Below are positions 8,442 through 16,765 of a DNA stretch of 64,000 bases, piece after piece (position 1 is the stretch's first letter; every line of letters begins with the position of its first letter). Location: the NCBI RefSeq assembly GCF_027563345.1, contig NZ_JAMKBK010000012.1; one strand, written 5' to 3'. A program made the position numbers and the translations under genes. Source of the DNA: Psychrobacillus psychrodurans (lineage in GTDB: Bacteria > Bacillota > Bacilli > Bacillales_A > Planococcaceae). Below the pieces are notes generated by a model that was not told the origin of the DNA, did not search any database, and worked only from the letters and a program-made list of their open reading frames with translations.

Positions 8442-8630
8442 GTTCATCCCTCCTGTAAAAAATATAACATAACTCGACTTTATTATTTCCCGGGAAACAA
8501 TTTCTTATTGGCTTCCTTTTGGGTTAATCGCTTTTGTCCAATTAAATTTGGTCAAACCTCAAAAACTTCTATGCCCCATAACAGGAAATAGCATAACAAT
8601 ACAATTTCCTTTTTGGATAATAAAAGACAA

Positions 8631-8663
8631 TGAAAAGCTCATGAACCAGTTAAGTTCATGAGC
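8631..8663 (-). terminator. Terminator of the epimerase operon
   Basis: A 10-bp perfect stem, GCTCATGAAC / GTTCATGAGC (8637-8646, 8654-8663), followed on the minus strand by TTTTCATT. Confidence 0.8.
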
Positions 8664-8701
8664 AACGCTAACGAAATAGCTTCACTTTTAGATTCTACCA
8701 C

Positions 8702-9601
8702 CTATCGCAGTAAACTACGCTGATAATTTAGAATATCCTCTATAGATTTTTCAAATGGGATTAAAGCTGGCATATTTTCTAATAAGAGATCTGAAGGAAG
8801 TTTACTTATTTTCTCTTCTAATTTGTCTTCTACAGACTCTACAGTGAAATCAATGCTCGAAATAGCCTGTAAACTACTAGTAATTTCTTTTAAATATCTA
8901 GGCAATCCCGAATTCATATCATGCATACTACCTGATTGACCCTTTTGAAATAGAATTTCATATCCGCAAACTGCGTCACGGACATCGAGAAAATCCCGTT
9001 GTGCCAATAAATTATTCACCGTAAGTACTTTTTCTGCTCCGAGGAATTCCATTTCTGCTACCTTTCTAGCTAAAATGGAGCAAACACCGTTGGATTTTCC
9101 TGGACCTATTAAATTCGAAGGCTTAGCAATAACAATATTCATTTCATATAATAATTCCCATGATTGTGCTACCAATACTTGTAGGGTTTTACTCAAGCTA
9201 TATGGGTGATCCAGGGTTGTAATGTCATTTACATCAAATTGAAGTGCTGACCCAACGACTAGGACTTTACAGTTTGGAGTTTGCTGGCGAATAGCTTCCA
9301 GTAAATAGGCAGTCGATATTGTATTTGTTTCTAATGAGGCAATTGGATTTGACCAGGAAGAGGGCACATGATTTTGACCAGCCAAATGAAGCACTCTGTC
9401 TGGTTTATTCCTTTGTATCAGATCTGTTAATTCTTCTTTATTGGTTAAGTCACATGACTCGAAATGGACTTGATTGTTTTCTATTTTGGATTGTTGTCTG
9501 GAAACGCCAATTACTTCGTAGCCTGCTTGCTGGAAATAACGACATGCATGAATACCTGTAAAACCTGTTGCACCTGTTATTATTAATTTTTGCTTAGTCA
9601 T
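8702..9601 (-). CDS. NAD(P)-dependent epimerase/dehydratase (GDP-mannose dehydratase/reductase-like SDR)
   Basis: A 299-residue extended SDR. The Rossmann motif TGATGFTG begins at residue 9, the catalytic YxxxK is in HPYSLSKTL, and a KPSNLIGPG block follows. The fold and length resemble GDP-6-deoxy-mannose reductases and related enzymes that epimerise, dehydrate or reduce nucleotide sugars. Its ATG overlaps the TGA of the upstream epimerase by four bases (ATGA), so the two are translationally coupled and probably act in the same sugar pathway. The specific sugar is not deducible. Confidence 0.85.
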   Translation of the reverse strand: MTKQKLIITGATGFTGIHACRYFQQAGYEVIGVSRQQSKIENNQVHFESCDLTNKEELTDLIQRNKPDRVLHLAGQNHVPSSWSNPIASLETNTISTAYLLEAIRQQTPNCKVLVVGSALQFDVNDITTLDHPYSLSKTLQVLVAQSWELLYEMNIVIAKPSNLIGPGKSNGVCSILARKVAEMEFLGAEKVLTVNNLLAQRDFLDVRDAVCGYEILFQKGQSGSMHDMNSGLPRYLKEITSSLQAISSIDFTVESVEDKLEEKISKLPSDLLLENMPALIPFEKSIEDILNYQRSLLR

Positions 9602-10548
9602 CCCATTTGCTCACTCTCTAAATATGCGCTAGTCATGTCATGTTGGTGAAACTCATATGTTTCTTTTAATCCATCTTCAATTGTATAGAGTGGCTTCCAG
9701 CTTAAAAGATTAGTAGCTTTTTTATTGCATAAGCAGCTATGCTTAATATCCCCTTCTCTTGGTGCAGTAAATTCTCTTAGAATGGAAATTCCGTGAATGT
9801 CTGTTAAATAAGATAGTATTTCATTGATAGAAGTCCTTTGTGATGTACTTACTTGGATCGTTTCTTGGTCACCATTCTCCAGCGCTGCAATATTGGCAGT
9901 AACAATATCCTTGACGTATATAAAATCCCTCGTTTGCTTTCCATCGCCATGCACATTGATATGACCACCTTTTCGAAGTCGATCGAAAAATACAGACACA
10001 ACTCCACCTTCCCCTTTAGGAAGTTGCCTTGGACCATATACATTGGCATACCTTAAAATTGTATATGATTGTCTATAAAGCTCATAGAAAAGCCTTATGT
10101 AAGACTCTGCAGTCAACTTGGACAGTCCATAAAAAGAAGCAGGAACTGTGATCTCATCTTCCGAAAGTAATTCATTGTTTAAATTTCCATATACAGCTGA
10201 GGTACTTGCAAATATAAATTTCCCAACATTTGCTTTGCGACAAGCCTCCAGCATATTTAGTGTTCCAATAATATTTACGTCCCCATCATACTTGGGATAT
10301 TGTACAGATTTTCCAACATCCGCTTGTGCAGCTAAGTGATAAAATGCATCTGGCCGGATATTCATAATGATTTTACTTGCTTCCTCGCTACATATATCGA
10401 CGATATATAATTGTGCTTGTGGATTGACATTTTCCTTCTGTCCAGAAACCAAATTATCTATAATATAAACCTCAATACCTCTGTCTATAAGTGCATCAAC
10501 AAGATGAGAGCCTATGAAGCCCGCCCCCCCTGAAACTATTACTTTCAT
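9598..10548 (-). CDS. NAD-dependent epimerase, UDP-glucose 4-epimerase-like
   Basis: A 316-residue extended SDR. GGAGFIGSHL binds NAD at the N-terminus, STSAVYGN carries the catalytic Ser/Thr, YGLSKLTAE is the YxxxK pair, and RYANVYGPRQ is the usual substrate-domain block. It most likely interconverts C4 epimers of UDP-sugars. AAGGAG lies 7 bases before ATG 10548; an upstream extension to 10608 has no ribosome binding site. First gene of a two-gene unit with the next SDR, close to a glycosyltransferase and DUF4183 genes, which suggests glycan precursor supply. Confidence 0.9.
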   Translation of the reverse strand: MKVIVSGGAGFIGSHLVDALIDRGIEVYIIDNLVSGQKENVNPQAQLYIVDICSEEASKIIMNIRPDAFYHLAAQADVGKSVQYPKYDGDVNIIGTLNMLEACRKANVGKFIFASTSAVYGNLNNELLSEDEITVPASFYGLSKLTAESYIRLFYELYRQSYTILRYANVYGPRQLPKGEGGVVSVFFDRLRKGGHINVHGDGKQTRDFIYVKDIVTANIAALENGDQETIQVSTSQRTSINEILSYLTDIHGISILREFTAPREGDIKHSCLCNKKATNLLSWKPLYTIEDGLKETYEFHQHDMTSAYLESEQMG

Positions 10549-10671
10549 ATCCAATCTCCTTTTATCTTTTCCATAATATATGCAAGTTGAATAGAAAAAT
10601 GGGGACATGCGCCTTATAAAAATGAAAGTCCAGCACTACCTAATGCTGGTATTAGCAGAATCCCAATATAC

Positions 10672-10709
10672 TAAAAAAATGAATGAATCTTAAAAGAATC
10701 ATTCATCTA
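10672..10709 (-). terminator. Strong terminator after the three-repeat protein gene
   Basis: A stem of about 13 bp (ATGAATGATTCTT / AAGATTCATTCAT, one mismatch) followed by seven Ts on the minus strand, immediately downstream of the stop at 10721. Confidence 0.85.
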
Positions 10710-10720
10710 AGGATATATTT

Positions 10721-11374
10721 TTATGAAATTTTGCTAAATTGGTGTTTCATAATTATTGGGGAAGCCATGTTCTGTCTTTTAGTCCACACACTTATATTTG
10801 TTTGAAAGTTAGGAATCATATATGTGTTAGGTAAATTCTTCATAATTTCTTCCCAAACACGATTATCTACAAACACTTTCGTATTTGCTTTTGAGGAAGT
10901 GAAAATATTCTCGTAATATTCACTACTCATCGGCTTCATTAATTTTATTGTTACATTTGGAGGAATCTCGTACCCCTCTGGCAAATGACTCAGAATATCT
11001 GTCCATATTGAACGATCCACAAATAAATTTGGAGTAGTTGGTGAGTAAGGAAACAACAAATTGTAGTAATCTGATTTCATTGGCTTAAAGAGGTTGATAG
11101 TGGAGTTATTAGGATACTTTACCCCCTCCGGAAGCGAACTATCTATCTGATTCCAAATCTCTTTAACTATTGCTACTTCTGAATTTATTCCCTCATTAGC
11201 AAATCTCGACTTGTAATTCTCCGAAGACACGATAGTATCTTCTTTTGGTTTTTCTGATATTGTATTGAATTCTTTAGAACTCCAGATGCCCTCCCACCAA
11301 GTCTTACATTTATAGAATAATGCTAGAAAAAAAAGTTTAATGTATTGGATTATTCGAGTCATCTTCGTCACCAT
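10721..11374 (-). CDS. Unrecognised protein with three tandem repeats of about 50 residues
   Basis: 217 residues, no family recognised. After a basic and aromatic N-terminus (IIQYIKLFFLALFYKCKTWW, possibly a membrane-interacting helix) come three repeats. Each begins IWxxI or VWxxI, continues with LPEG and a hydrophobic-Pro step, then (N)xTIxLxKPMxSxYY, and ends in an aromatic hydrophobic/Pro linker. Repeats start at about residues 68, 120 and 170, and the third is degenerate. The gene overlaps the glycosyltransferase by 38 bases, with GAGG just before ATG 11374, so it is co-translated with it. Co-occurrence suggests a role in sugar transfer or in surface protein assembly, but no function is known. 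Confidence 0.75.
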   Translation of the reverse strand: MVTKMTRIIQYIKLFFLALFYKCKTWWEGIWSSKEFNTISEKPKEDTIVSSENYKSRFANEGINSEVAIVKEIWNQIDSSLPEGVKYPNNSTINLFKPMKSDYYNLLFPYSPTTPNLFVDRSIWTDILSHLPEGYEIPPNVTIKLMKPMSSEYYENIFTSSKANTKVFVDNRVWEEIMKNLPNTYMIPNFQTNISVWTKRQNMASPIIMKHQFSKIS

Positions 11375-12599
11375 TCTTCCTCATTGAAACAACCTCATTA
11401 TAAACTTCTAGCAAACTTTTCATCCCTTGATCGATAGACCAGTGCGTCATACCCCACTTTTTCGCATTCATTCCCAGTTTCTTTCGTAGCTGTTCATCAC
11501 TTAGAAGTAAATTTAAGTTTTCAAACAACGCATTAGAATCCCCAGGAGGTGTCAATATACCCGTTACCTTATGTTGCACCATTTCTGGTAGACCTCCAAC
11601 TTCGCTAACAATTGTTGCCTTACCTGCAATTTGTGCTTCGATTAATGATAATGGCTGATTTTCTAACAGCGTAGGCAATACATAAATATCGGCCTTCCCC
11701 AATAAAGCTGGAACATCTTCACGTTTTCCTAAAAACTGCACGTAATCATCTAGCCCAAGCACTTTGCTTTTAACTCGAAGTTTAGATTCTCCATCGCCCG
11801 ACCCAACTATCCAGCAAACCCAATCTTGACGTTCCTTTTTTAGTTTTCCTAAAGCATCTAACAAATATTTAATTCCTTTTAGGTCAGTAAGCCTTCCAGT
11901 ATAGATGATTACTTTTTTATTTTTGGGTGGTGTAATAAGTGTTTTTACTTTCATTTGTTTTATAAAGCTTTCTGTGTCAAAACCATAATGGAGTACTCGT
12001 ATCTGTTCCTCTGCCACTTTGAATTCGTCGATTAATATGTTTCTCAACCAATTGTTCGCTACGATAGTTTTTTCTGCTGTACCCGCTCCAAGTTGTTCTA
12101 GATCATCGTAATACGCTCTGGCAATGTAAGAATTAGGTGTTTTATGAATAGTCGTTAATTGATGATGGATTTCATGCGCGACAGAACCGTGTAAAGTAGC
12201 AACTAACGGAACATGCTTGGGACGAATTCGATCGATACAGGCTGTTGAAATAACATCCTGTGTGTGTATCAAATCATAATCTTCTAAGCCAAAGTAAGCT
12301 GTTCCTAATTCAAAAATATATCGTTGGAACTCTGTGTATTCAACTAATTTGTTTTCATAAATTTCAGGATAATTATCTTTGTTAATTTTGGCTTGAAGTA
12401 AAGGTAGCAACTTGTCTCTTGGCACCTTTTTATCTGAACCAATCATATGGATATTCAAATTGTCTTCATCATATCCAAGCATATGGACTTCATGCCCAAG
12501 CTGCTCTAACTTCTTTTTCAATTGAACCATATAGTTCCAAACCCCACCCAAATGAGGAATAGACCAATATGTGGCTAGCAAGATTTTCAAATTATACAT
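11337..12599 (-). CDS. Glycosyltransferase family 4 (GT-B fold)
   Basis: A 420-residue retaining glycosyltransferase. The N-terminal acceptor domain starts with LLATYWSIPHLGG. The C-terminal donor domain has IIYTGRLTDLKGI, a glycine turn in WIVGSGDGE, and the EX7E motif in ENQPLSLIEAQ that positions the nucleotide-sugar. Such enzymes act in the cytoplasm on polysaccharide, teichoic acid or glycoprotein acceptors. It is first in a unit with the three-repeat protein and sits between epimerases and DUF4183 genes, so it probably decorates a surface or spore-layer component. The acceptor is unknown. Confidence 0.9.
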   Translation of the reverse strand: MYNLKILLATYWSIPHLGGVWNYMVQLKKKLEQLGHEVHMLGYDEDNLNIHMIGSDKKVPRDKLLPLLQAKINKDNYPEIYENKLVEYTEFQRYIFELGTAYFGLEDYDLIHTQDVISTACIDRIRPKHVPLVATLHGSVAHEIHHQLTTIHKTPNSYIARAYYDDLEQLGAGTAEKTIVANNWLRNILIDEFKVAEEQIRVLHYGFDTESFIKQMKVKTLITPPKNKKVIIYTGRLTDLKGIKYLLDALGKLKKERQDWVCWIVGSGDGESKLRVKSKVLGLDDYVQFLGKREDVPALLGKADIYVLPTLLENQPLSLIEAQIAGKATIVSEVGGLPEMVQHKVTGILTPPGDSNALFENLNLLLSDEQLRKKLGMNAKKWGMTHWSIDQGMKSLLEVYNEVVSMRKNGDEDDSNNPIH

Positions 12600-12659
12600 C
12601 TCCCCGTTTTAACCGCATGTTCTATACATATTTCTATTAACTCCATAATGTGTGGGCGA

Positions 12660-13019
12660 TTAAATTCGAATCATTTGAAGAATAATCGGACACCCCTTTT
12701 CAGGTACATCCTCTGTCAATAGAATGAGTATTCCTTCGGTTACTTGATAATTAACTTTTGGTTGTAAAATCCCGTTAATAAAAAGATTCATATAGGAAAC
12801 ACTTACTGGATTCATAATTCGTTGAATTCCATAATCAGCAATAGCGTCTTTCTCTGTATATACTTTCTTGATACCATCGGATAACACAAAAAATTCAGTT
12901 GTAATAACCTCTTTATGACTAATTACTTTGGACTCTGGTCTGTTTACCATTATCGGAATGATTAAAGGCTGCGAAAAATGTGCAGTCGCTTTCCGCGGGA
13001 CGTACGGTTGGTTTTTCAT
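12660..13019 (-). CDS. DUF4183 domain-containing protein
   Basis: A 119-residue beta-rich protein with the DUF4183 core: FVLSDGIKKVYTEKDAI, then SYMNLFINGILQPKVNY, and a closing LLTEDVPEKGCPIILQ. DUF4183 proteins occur in spore-forming Bacillales and are thought to belong to spore outer layers. No catalytic residues are visible. A very strong GGAGGAGGGA precedes ATG 13019; a longer frame to 13061 is less likely. It shares the NxYxNxFINGxLQ element with the plus-strand paralogue at 13427, with which it forms a divergent pair around a structured intergenic region. Confidence 0.85.
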   Translation of the reverse strand: MKNQPYVPRKATAHFSQPLIIPIMVNRPESKVISHKEVITTEFFVLSDGIKKVYTEKDAIADYGIQRIMNPVSVSYMNLFINGILQPKVNYQVTEGILILLTEDVPEKGCPIILQMIRI

Positions 13020-13099
13020 TACTTCCCTCCTCCTACCAACTGAAATAAAGTAAAATTTCAATCAGTTAGGATTTCTTCATCCTCCACTGATTGACAATA

Positions 13100-13300
13100 G
13101 AACTATGGAATGACTTAGCGACCAACGTCATGTTAGCCCGAGGCTCGCAGGTAACGAGTCATATAGACGAGTCCACACGACGTTGCGTTTTCGTCTATTT
13201 TCTACTAAGGCAGGGCATTTGCATGCAGTTGTCTCCTACTTAATCTTTGTTACATTAGACAGAAGCCTCACTGCCCGTAATGCGGGATAAAGTTAGTGTA
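13100..13300. repeat. GC-richer structured intergenic element between the two DUF4183 genes (related to the element at 40576)
   Basis: The spacer between the divergent DUF4183 genes is over 400 bases and contains inverted segments. AACGTCATG-type and CACGACGTT-type arms (about 13124-13132 and 13174-13182) enclose a short AGCC-CGA-GGCT hairpin, and CCCG-TAATG-CGGG occurs near 13274. Blocks in the same order (AGCG, ACCAAC, CCACACG, GTTGCG, then TAnTAAG) recur at about 40588-40670. That points to a dispersed intergenic element or a structured RNA rather than a gene. No coding frame fits. Base composition is higher in GC than the flanks. Confidence 0.45.
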
Positions 13301-13426
13301 TCCATTTAAAATCAAAAATGTGTATACATAGGTCATTCTTCCCGTTTTTCAAGAAATGCTCATCTGCCCATACCTCCTACTCACTCTGAGTCATATGTTG
13401 AAGAGAAATGAAAAGGAGGAACGTAC

Positions 13427-13798
13427 TTGGCTTTAAAAATTGTTAAACTAGCTATATCGCCAAAACAAACTATTTCAACTTCACCCACTGTCGCTCGCTA
13501 CTTTCATGAGGTGCCAGAAACAATAACAGAAGTTACCACTCACAAGATCAACGCTTCAAGTTTTTTAGATGATCAAGGTGAAACGGCACAATCGTTACCA
13601 GCCCTGAATTTAAACAATAGCTATTTTAATGTATATATTAACGGGGTACTGCAGATGGATGAAAACTTTTCTTATACCGCTGGAGAGGACGGAATAGGTT
13701 CCTTACTCATCTCTCTTCCAGAGGATTCCGAGATTCCCAAAGGAACTCCCATTATTATGGAGACAGTCAACTTCCATCCAGAGATTGTATCAGAATAG
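13427..13798 (+). CDS. DUF4183 domain-containing protein
   Basis: A 123-residue paralogue of the gene at 12660-13019, transcribed divergently. It has the same core: SYFNVYINGVLQMDENFSY, then LLISLPEDSEIPKGTPIIME. The start is TTG at 13427 with AAGGAGGA 6 bases upstream. A compact hairpin terminator follows at once. The likely location is a spore surface layer by family association, which is not demonstrable from sequence. It lacks a signal peptide, as expected for a protein made in the mother cell. Confidence 0.85.
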   Translation: MALKIVKLAISPKQTISTSPTVARYFHEVPETITEVTTHKINASSFLDDQGETAQSLPALNLNNSYFNVYINGVLQMDENFSYTAGEDGIGSLLISLPEDSEIPKGTPIIMETVNFHPEIVSE

Positions 13799-13820
13799 AC
13801 AGGGCAACCTGTCTTTTTTT
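13798..13820 (+). terminator. Compact intrinsic terminator after the DUF4183 gene
   Basis: GACAGG-GCAA-CCTGTC followed by seven Ts, starting at the end of the stop codon. Confidence 0.9.
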
Positions 13821-14023
13821 ATTTGAATAAAAGCTCTACATCGCCTTTGTTCTTTCAATCGACTAGTAAGATATTCTAAAAAACTTCAAGGTTATCTTTC
13901 TCTCTATATAAATATTTTCTACTTATAGGAAACTAGCCCCTGCTCCCTTTTAATAAATCGCATTAACTATTAAATAAGGTGTACATGACGCCTTGAAGCT
14001 GAAGATTGAAGGGGGTGAAATAA

Positions 14024-14647
14024 ATGGATTTAAGTCAACTTAAAGGAGAATATGATGCCATATTTAGTCTAGGAGATCTTTGCTTAGCATCTATCCAACT
14101 GAAAAAACACAACTTGAGACCATATTCAGGGGTACTAGACTGGATGGCTAGTGTCGAACTATCAAAGGTAAATGAGCTTTTAGAAAATCGTTTTATGGAT
14201 TTCCTCGAATATGACAATCTACGAGTTATCGGATATGCTGATACATTTATCTGCGTTTCAGATGATGGCTATAATCTTGTTTCCAACCATGATTTTGATG
14301 GAGAAAAAAATACACTAACTTATTTAGGTGGTTACGCGGAAGTCATGGAGAAATACGAAAGAAGAATACAACGCTTTCTTTCAGAAATGGATAACGCCAA
14401 ACGAATACTATTTGTCCGAACAGAAGGAACGCTCGAAGATGCAGCAGTTTTACAAGATGTCCTTTCTAGATTGGTAAAACATGATTTCAGTGTTTTACTC
14501 ATTAACCATACGTATGTTCAAGGAATTGTAGAAAAAAGTTGGCCTTTAGAAAAAATTTGTTCGATTGAGTTTCCAAATAAAGATAAATGGGAAGGAAATC
14601 ATGACTTATGGAGGGAGGTGTTAAGTGGGATTCGTTTGCGTACGTGA
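14024..14647 (+). CDS. DUF1796 family putative papain-like cysteine peptidase
   Basis: 207 residues. FSLGDLCLASIQLKK near the N-terminus gives the conserved Cys of the DUF1796 family, followed by GVLDWMAS (conserved D-W) and a histidine in SNHDFDGE. RILFVRTEG and VLLINHTY form the later core strands. The family is predicted to have a papain-like fold; enzymatic activity is unproven and members often sit in polysaccharide or glycan loci, as here. GGGGGTG lies 7 bases before the ATG. The downstream SDR gene begins 57 bases later on the same strand, so the two are probably co-transcribed. Confidence 0.82.
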   Translation: MDLSQLKGEYDAIFSLGDLCLASIQLKKHNLRPYSGVLDWMASVELSKVNELLENRFMDFLEYDNLRVIGYADTFICVSDDGYNLVSNHDFDGEKNTLTYLGGYAEVMEKYERRIQRFLSEMDNAKRILFVRTEGTLEDAAVLQDVLSRLVKHDFSVLLINHTYVQGIVEKSWPLEKICSIEFPNKDKWEGNHDLWREVLSGIRLRT

Positions 14648-14703
14648 CCGAATGTACCGAATGTCTCTAAAAAAAACCAATCAATTATTAGGGAGGAAAA
14701 ATA

Positions 14704-15669
14704 GTGTTTACCAATGCAACAATATTGATAACCGGGGGGACAGGCTCATGGGGAATTGAATTAATCAAACAACTTCTTCTTCTTGACCCTAGGAAAATTA
14801 TTGTCTTTTCAAGAAATGAAAATAGACAAGTCATGATGCGAAGAAATTTTGAAGATACAAGACTACAATTTAATATAGGGGATATACGAGATGAAAATGC
14901 TCTTTCCGCAGCCTGTGTTGGGGTAGATTATGTGTTTCACTTAGCTGCACTTAAACATGTACCTGTCTGCGAGGAGAATCCTCTAGAATCTATTAAAACG
15001 AATATAGTTGGAACGCAGAATGTAATTGAAGCTTCCATAAAGAACCAAGTAAAAAAAGTAATTTACGTTTCTACAGATAAAGCAGCAGACCCAGCTAATA
15101 CGTATGGCATGACAAAGGCACTTGGAGAAAAGCTGATTCTTTGTGCAAACGAATTGGGCTCGCCCACAAGGTTCTTATGCATTCGAGGAGGGAATGTGCT
15201 TGGAAGTAGCGGCAGTGTACTACCAATTTTCATCAAACAATTAGAAGAAGAAAATCAAATTCGCATTACTGATAAAAAAATGACACGATATTTTGTCACG
15301 CCTCAACAGGCAATCAAAACTCTTCTTCAGGCTACAGAGTTAGGAAATGGAGGAGAGATTTTTGTCATGCATATGAACGCCTGTAATATACTCGACTTGG
15401 CAGAAGTACTAATTGAGTACTTTCACAAAAAAGATGTCCACATCATAGAAATCGGAGCTCGAGCTGGAGAAAAGACCCACGAGGTACTAATCGCGGAAAA
15501 TGAAATACCAATGGCTACCGTATTCAACAAAGATTTGATAAAGATCTCTTCCTCAAACTCTTCAAACCAAAATTCAACCGTTCCTGCTATTCTAATAGAT
15601 ACAAAACAAAAACTAATGACCAAACAAGAAATTAAAGAGCTATTAATAGAAGGTGGCTTTTTAAAATAA
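14704..15669 (+). CDS. Polysaccharide biosynthesis SDR, UDP-GlcNAc 4,6-dehydratase-like (CapD/PseB type)
   Basis: A 321-residue extended SDR with N-terminal TGGTGSWGIEL, VFHLAALKHVPVCE (the family's LKHVP signature), VSTDKAADPANTYG with the TDK and YGMTK catalytic set, and IRGGNVLGSSGSV. This is the soluble PseB/FlaA1-like form that dehydrates UDP-GlcNAc as the first step to modified amino-sugars. GTG start at 14704 preceded by AGGGAGG. It ends the plus-strand part of the glycan/DUF4183 locus and faces the EamA gene across a shared terminator. Confidence 0.88.
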   Translation: MFTNATILITGGTGSWGIELIKQLLLLDPRKIIVFSRNENRQVMMRRNFEDTRLQFNIGDIRDENALSAACVGVDYVFHLAALKHVPVCEENPLESIKTNIVGTQNVIEASIKNQVKKVIYVSTDKAADPANTYGMTKALGEKLILCANELGSPTRFLCIRGGNVLGSSGSVLPIFIKQLEEENQIRITDKKMTRYFVTPQQAIKTLLQATELGNGGEIFVMHMNACNILDLAEVLIEYFHKKDVHIIEIGARAGEKTHEVLIAENEIPMATVFNKDLIKISSSNSSNQNSTVPAILIDTKQKLMTKQEIKELLIEGGFLK

Positions 15670-15725
15670 ATAGCAATTTGAATTAGACTAAACATCCTGA
15701 AATAGAGATCAAGCTAAATTAATGC

Positions 15726-15762
15726 AAAAAAACTAGACTCTCTAAGATTGTCTAGTTTTTTG
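15726..15762. terminator. Bidirectional terminator between convergent SDR and EamA genes
   Basis: AACTAGAC / GTCTAGTT (15731-15738, 15750-15757) flanked by A- and T-tracts on the two sides. It overlaps the EamA stop codon. Confidence 0.85.
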
Positions 15763-16653
15763 TATTTTACTTGTAGGATATCGATTCATCTGCTGCAGGA
15801 TAAACAAAAATACACCAACGAGCACAAGAATACCACCAACAATTTGCCAGCCTACTAGCCGTTCTCCTAGGAAAATAGCAGCAAGAATAGTTGCCCCCAC
15901 AGGCTCACCTAAAATACTCATAGATATAGTTGTTGCAGTTACATAATTCATTAGCCAATTATTTATCAAATGAGAAATTGTTGGTACAACTGCTAACAAT
16001 ACAAAAATTCCCCATTCTTTTAAATCATAACCTCCCATTGTAACGCCTGTCAGCATGTTATAGACAACAAGCGCGATAGCAGCGAATCCAAAAACAGCAA
16101 AACTATAAATCCAATGCGAAACCTTTTTTACTGCTTTTTGCCCAATTAATAAATACCCGACAACAGCAATAACGCTTAGAAAAGAAAGTATATCCCCAAG
16201 AATAGCATTTCTACTTAGGCCAAAATCTCCCCATCCGACCATCACTGCTCCTATCACTGCAATACCCATGGTCATAAGTGCTGATTTAGTCGTTCTTTCT
16301 TTAAATATAATGACACCACCGATCAATGCGATAATAGGTTGCAGTGCAAGAATGATAGTTGAACTAGCAACTGTTGTCAGTTTTAAAGATCCGAACCATA
16401 GGGCAAAATGTAAAGCTAAGAACATACCTGCAACGAATAGTAGTAGCCATTCTTTATTTGTTAGTTTTTTAAACTCCGCTCTTTTAAACCAAACGACTGG
16501 TAGTAACAATAGAGTGGCTAAAATCATTCGATACATACTTAATATAGTAGCGGGTGCATGTGACCATTTAACAAAAATGGCTGCAAAAGAAATTGCTACA
16601 ATGGAAATGATTAATGGTAACACAATTGATTTAGATGTATTTGTTTGATTCAC
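15742..16653 (-). CDS. EamA/DMT family transporter
   Basis: About 303 residues with ten hydrophobic segments in two homologous EamA halves (FAAIFVKWSHAPATILSMYR at the start of the first half, SMSILGEPVGATILAAIFLG in the second). Members export amino acids, nucleobases or other small metabolites by proton exchange; the substrate is unknown. The frame extends to 16815 but overlaps the upstream gene. GTG 16653 with GGGG 7 bases upstream gives the normal family length and removes the overlap. Confidence 0.88.
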   Translation of the reverse strand: MNQTNTSKSIVLPLIISIVAISFAAIFVKWSHAPATILSMYRMILATLLLLPVVWFKRAEFKKLTNKEWLLLFVAGMFLALHFALWFGSLKLTTVASSTIILALQPIIALIGGVIIFKERTTKSALMTMGIAVIGAVMVGWGDFGLSRNAILGDILSFLSVIAVVGYLLIGQKAVKKVSHWIYSFAVFGFAAIALVVYNMLTGVTMGGYDLKEWGIFVLLAVVPTISHLINNWLMNYVTATTISMSILGEPVGATILAAIFLGERLVGWQIVGGILVLVGVFLFILQQMNRYPTSKIQKTRQS

Positions 16654-16728
16654 TTTTTTACCCCATTCTAATACTTTTCTATACTTATAAACTAATCTTA
16701 ATATACTGGATATTGCTGAAAATAGGAA

Positions 16729-16765
16729 ATAGAAAAAACTCCTTATCCTTTGATAAGAAGTTTTA
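16729..16765 (-). terminator. Terminator after the CorA-like gene
   Basis: A stem AAAACTTCTTATC / GATAAGGAGTTTT (one mismatch) followed by TTTC on the minus strand, directly after the stop codon. Confidence 0.75.

Noticed and set aside
12660..13061. Longer N-terminus for the DUF4183 gene
   Set aside because: The strong GGAGGAGGGA site lies just before ATG 13019; the extra 14 codons would run through the ribosome binding site.
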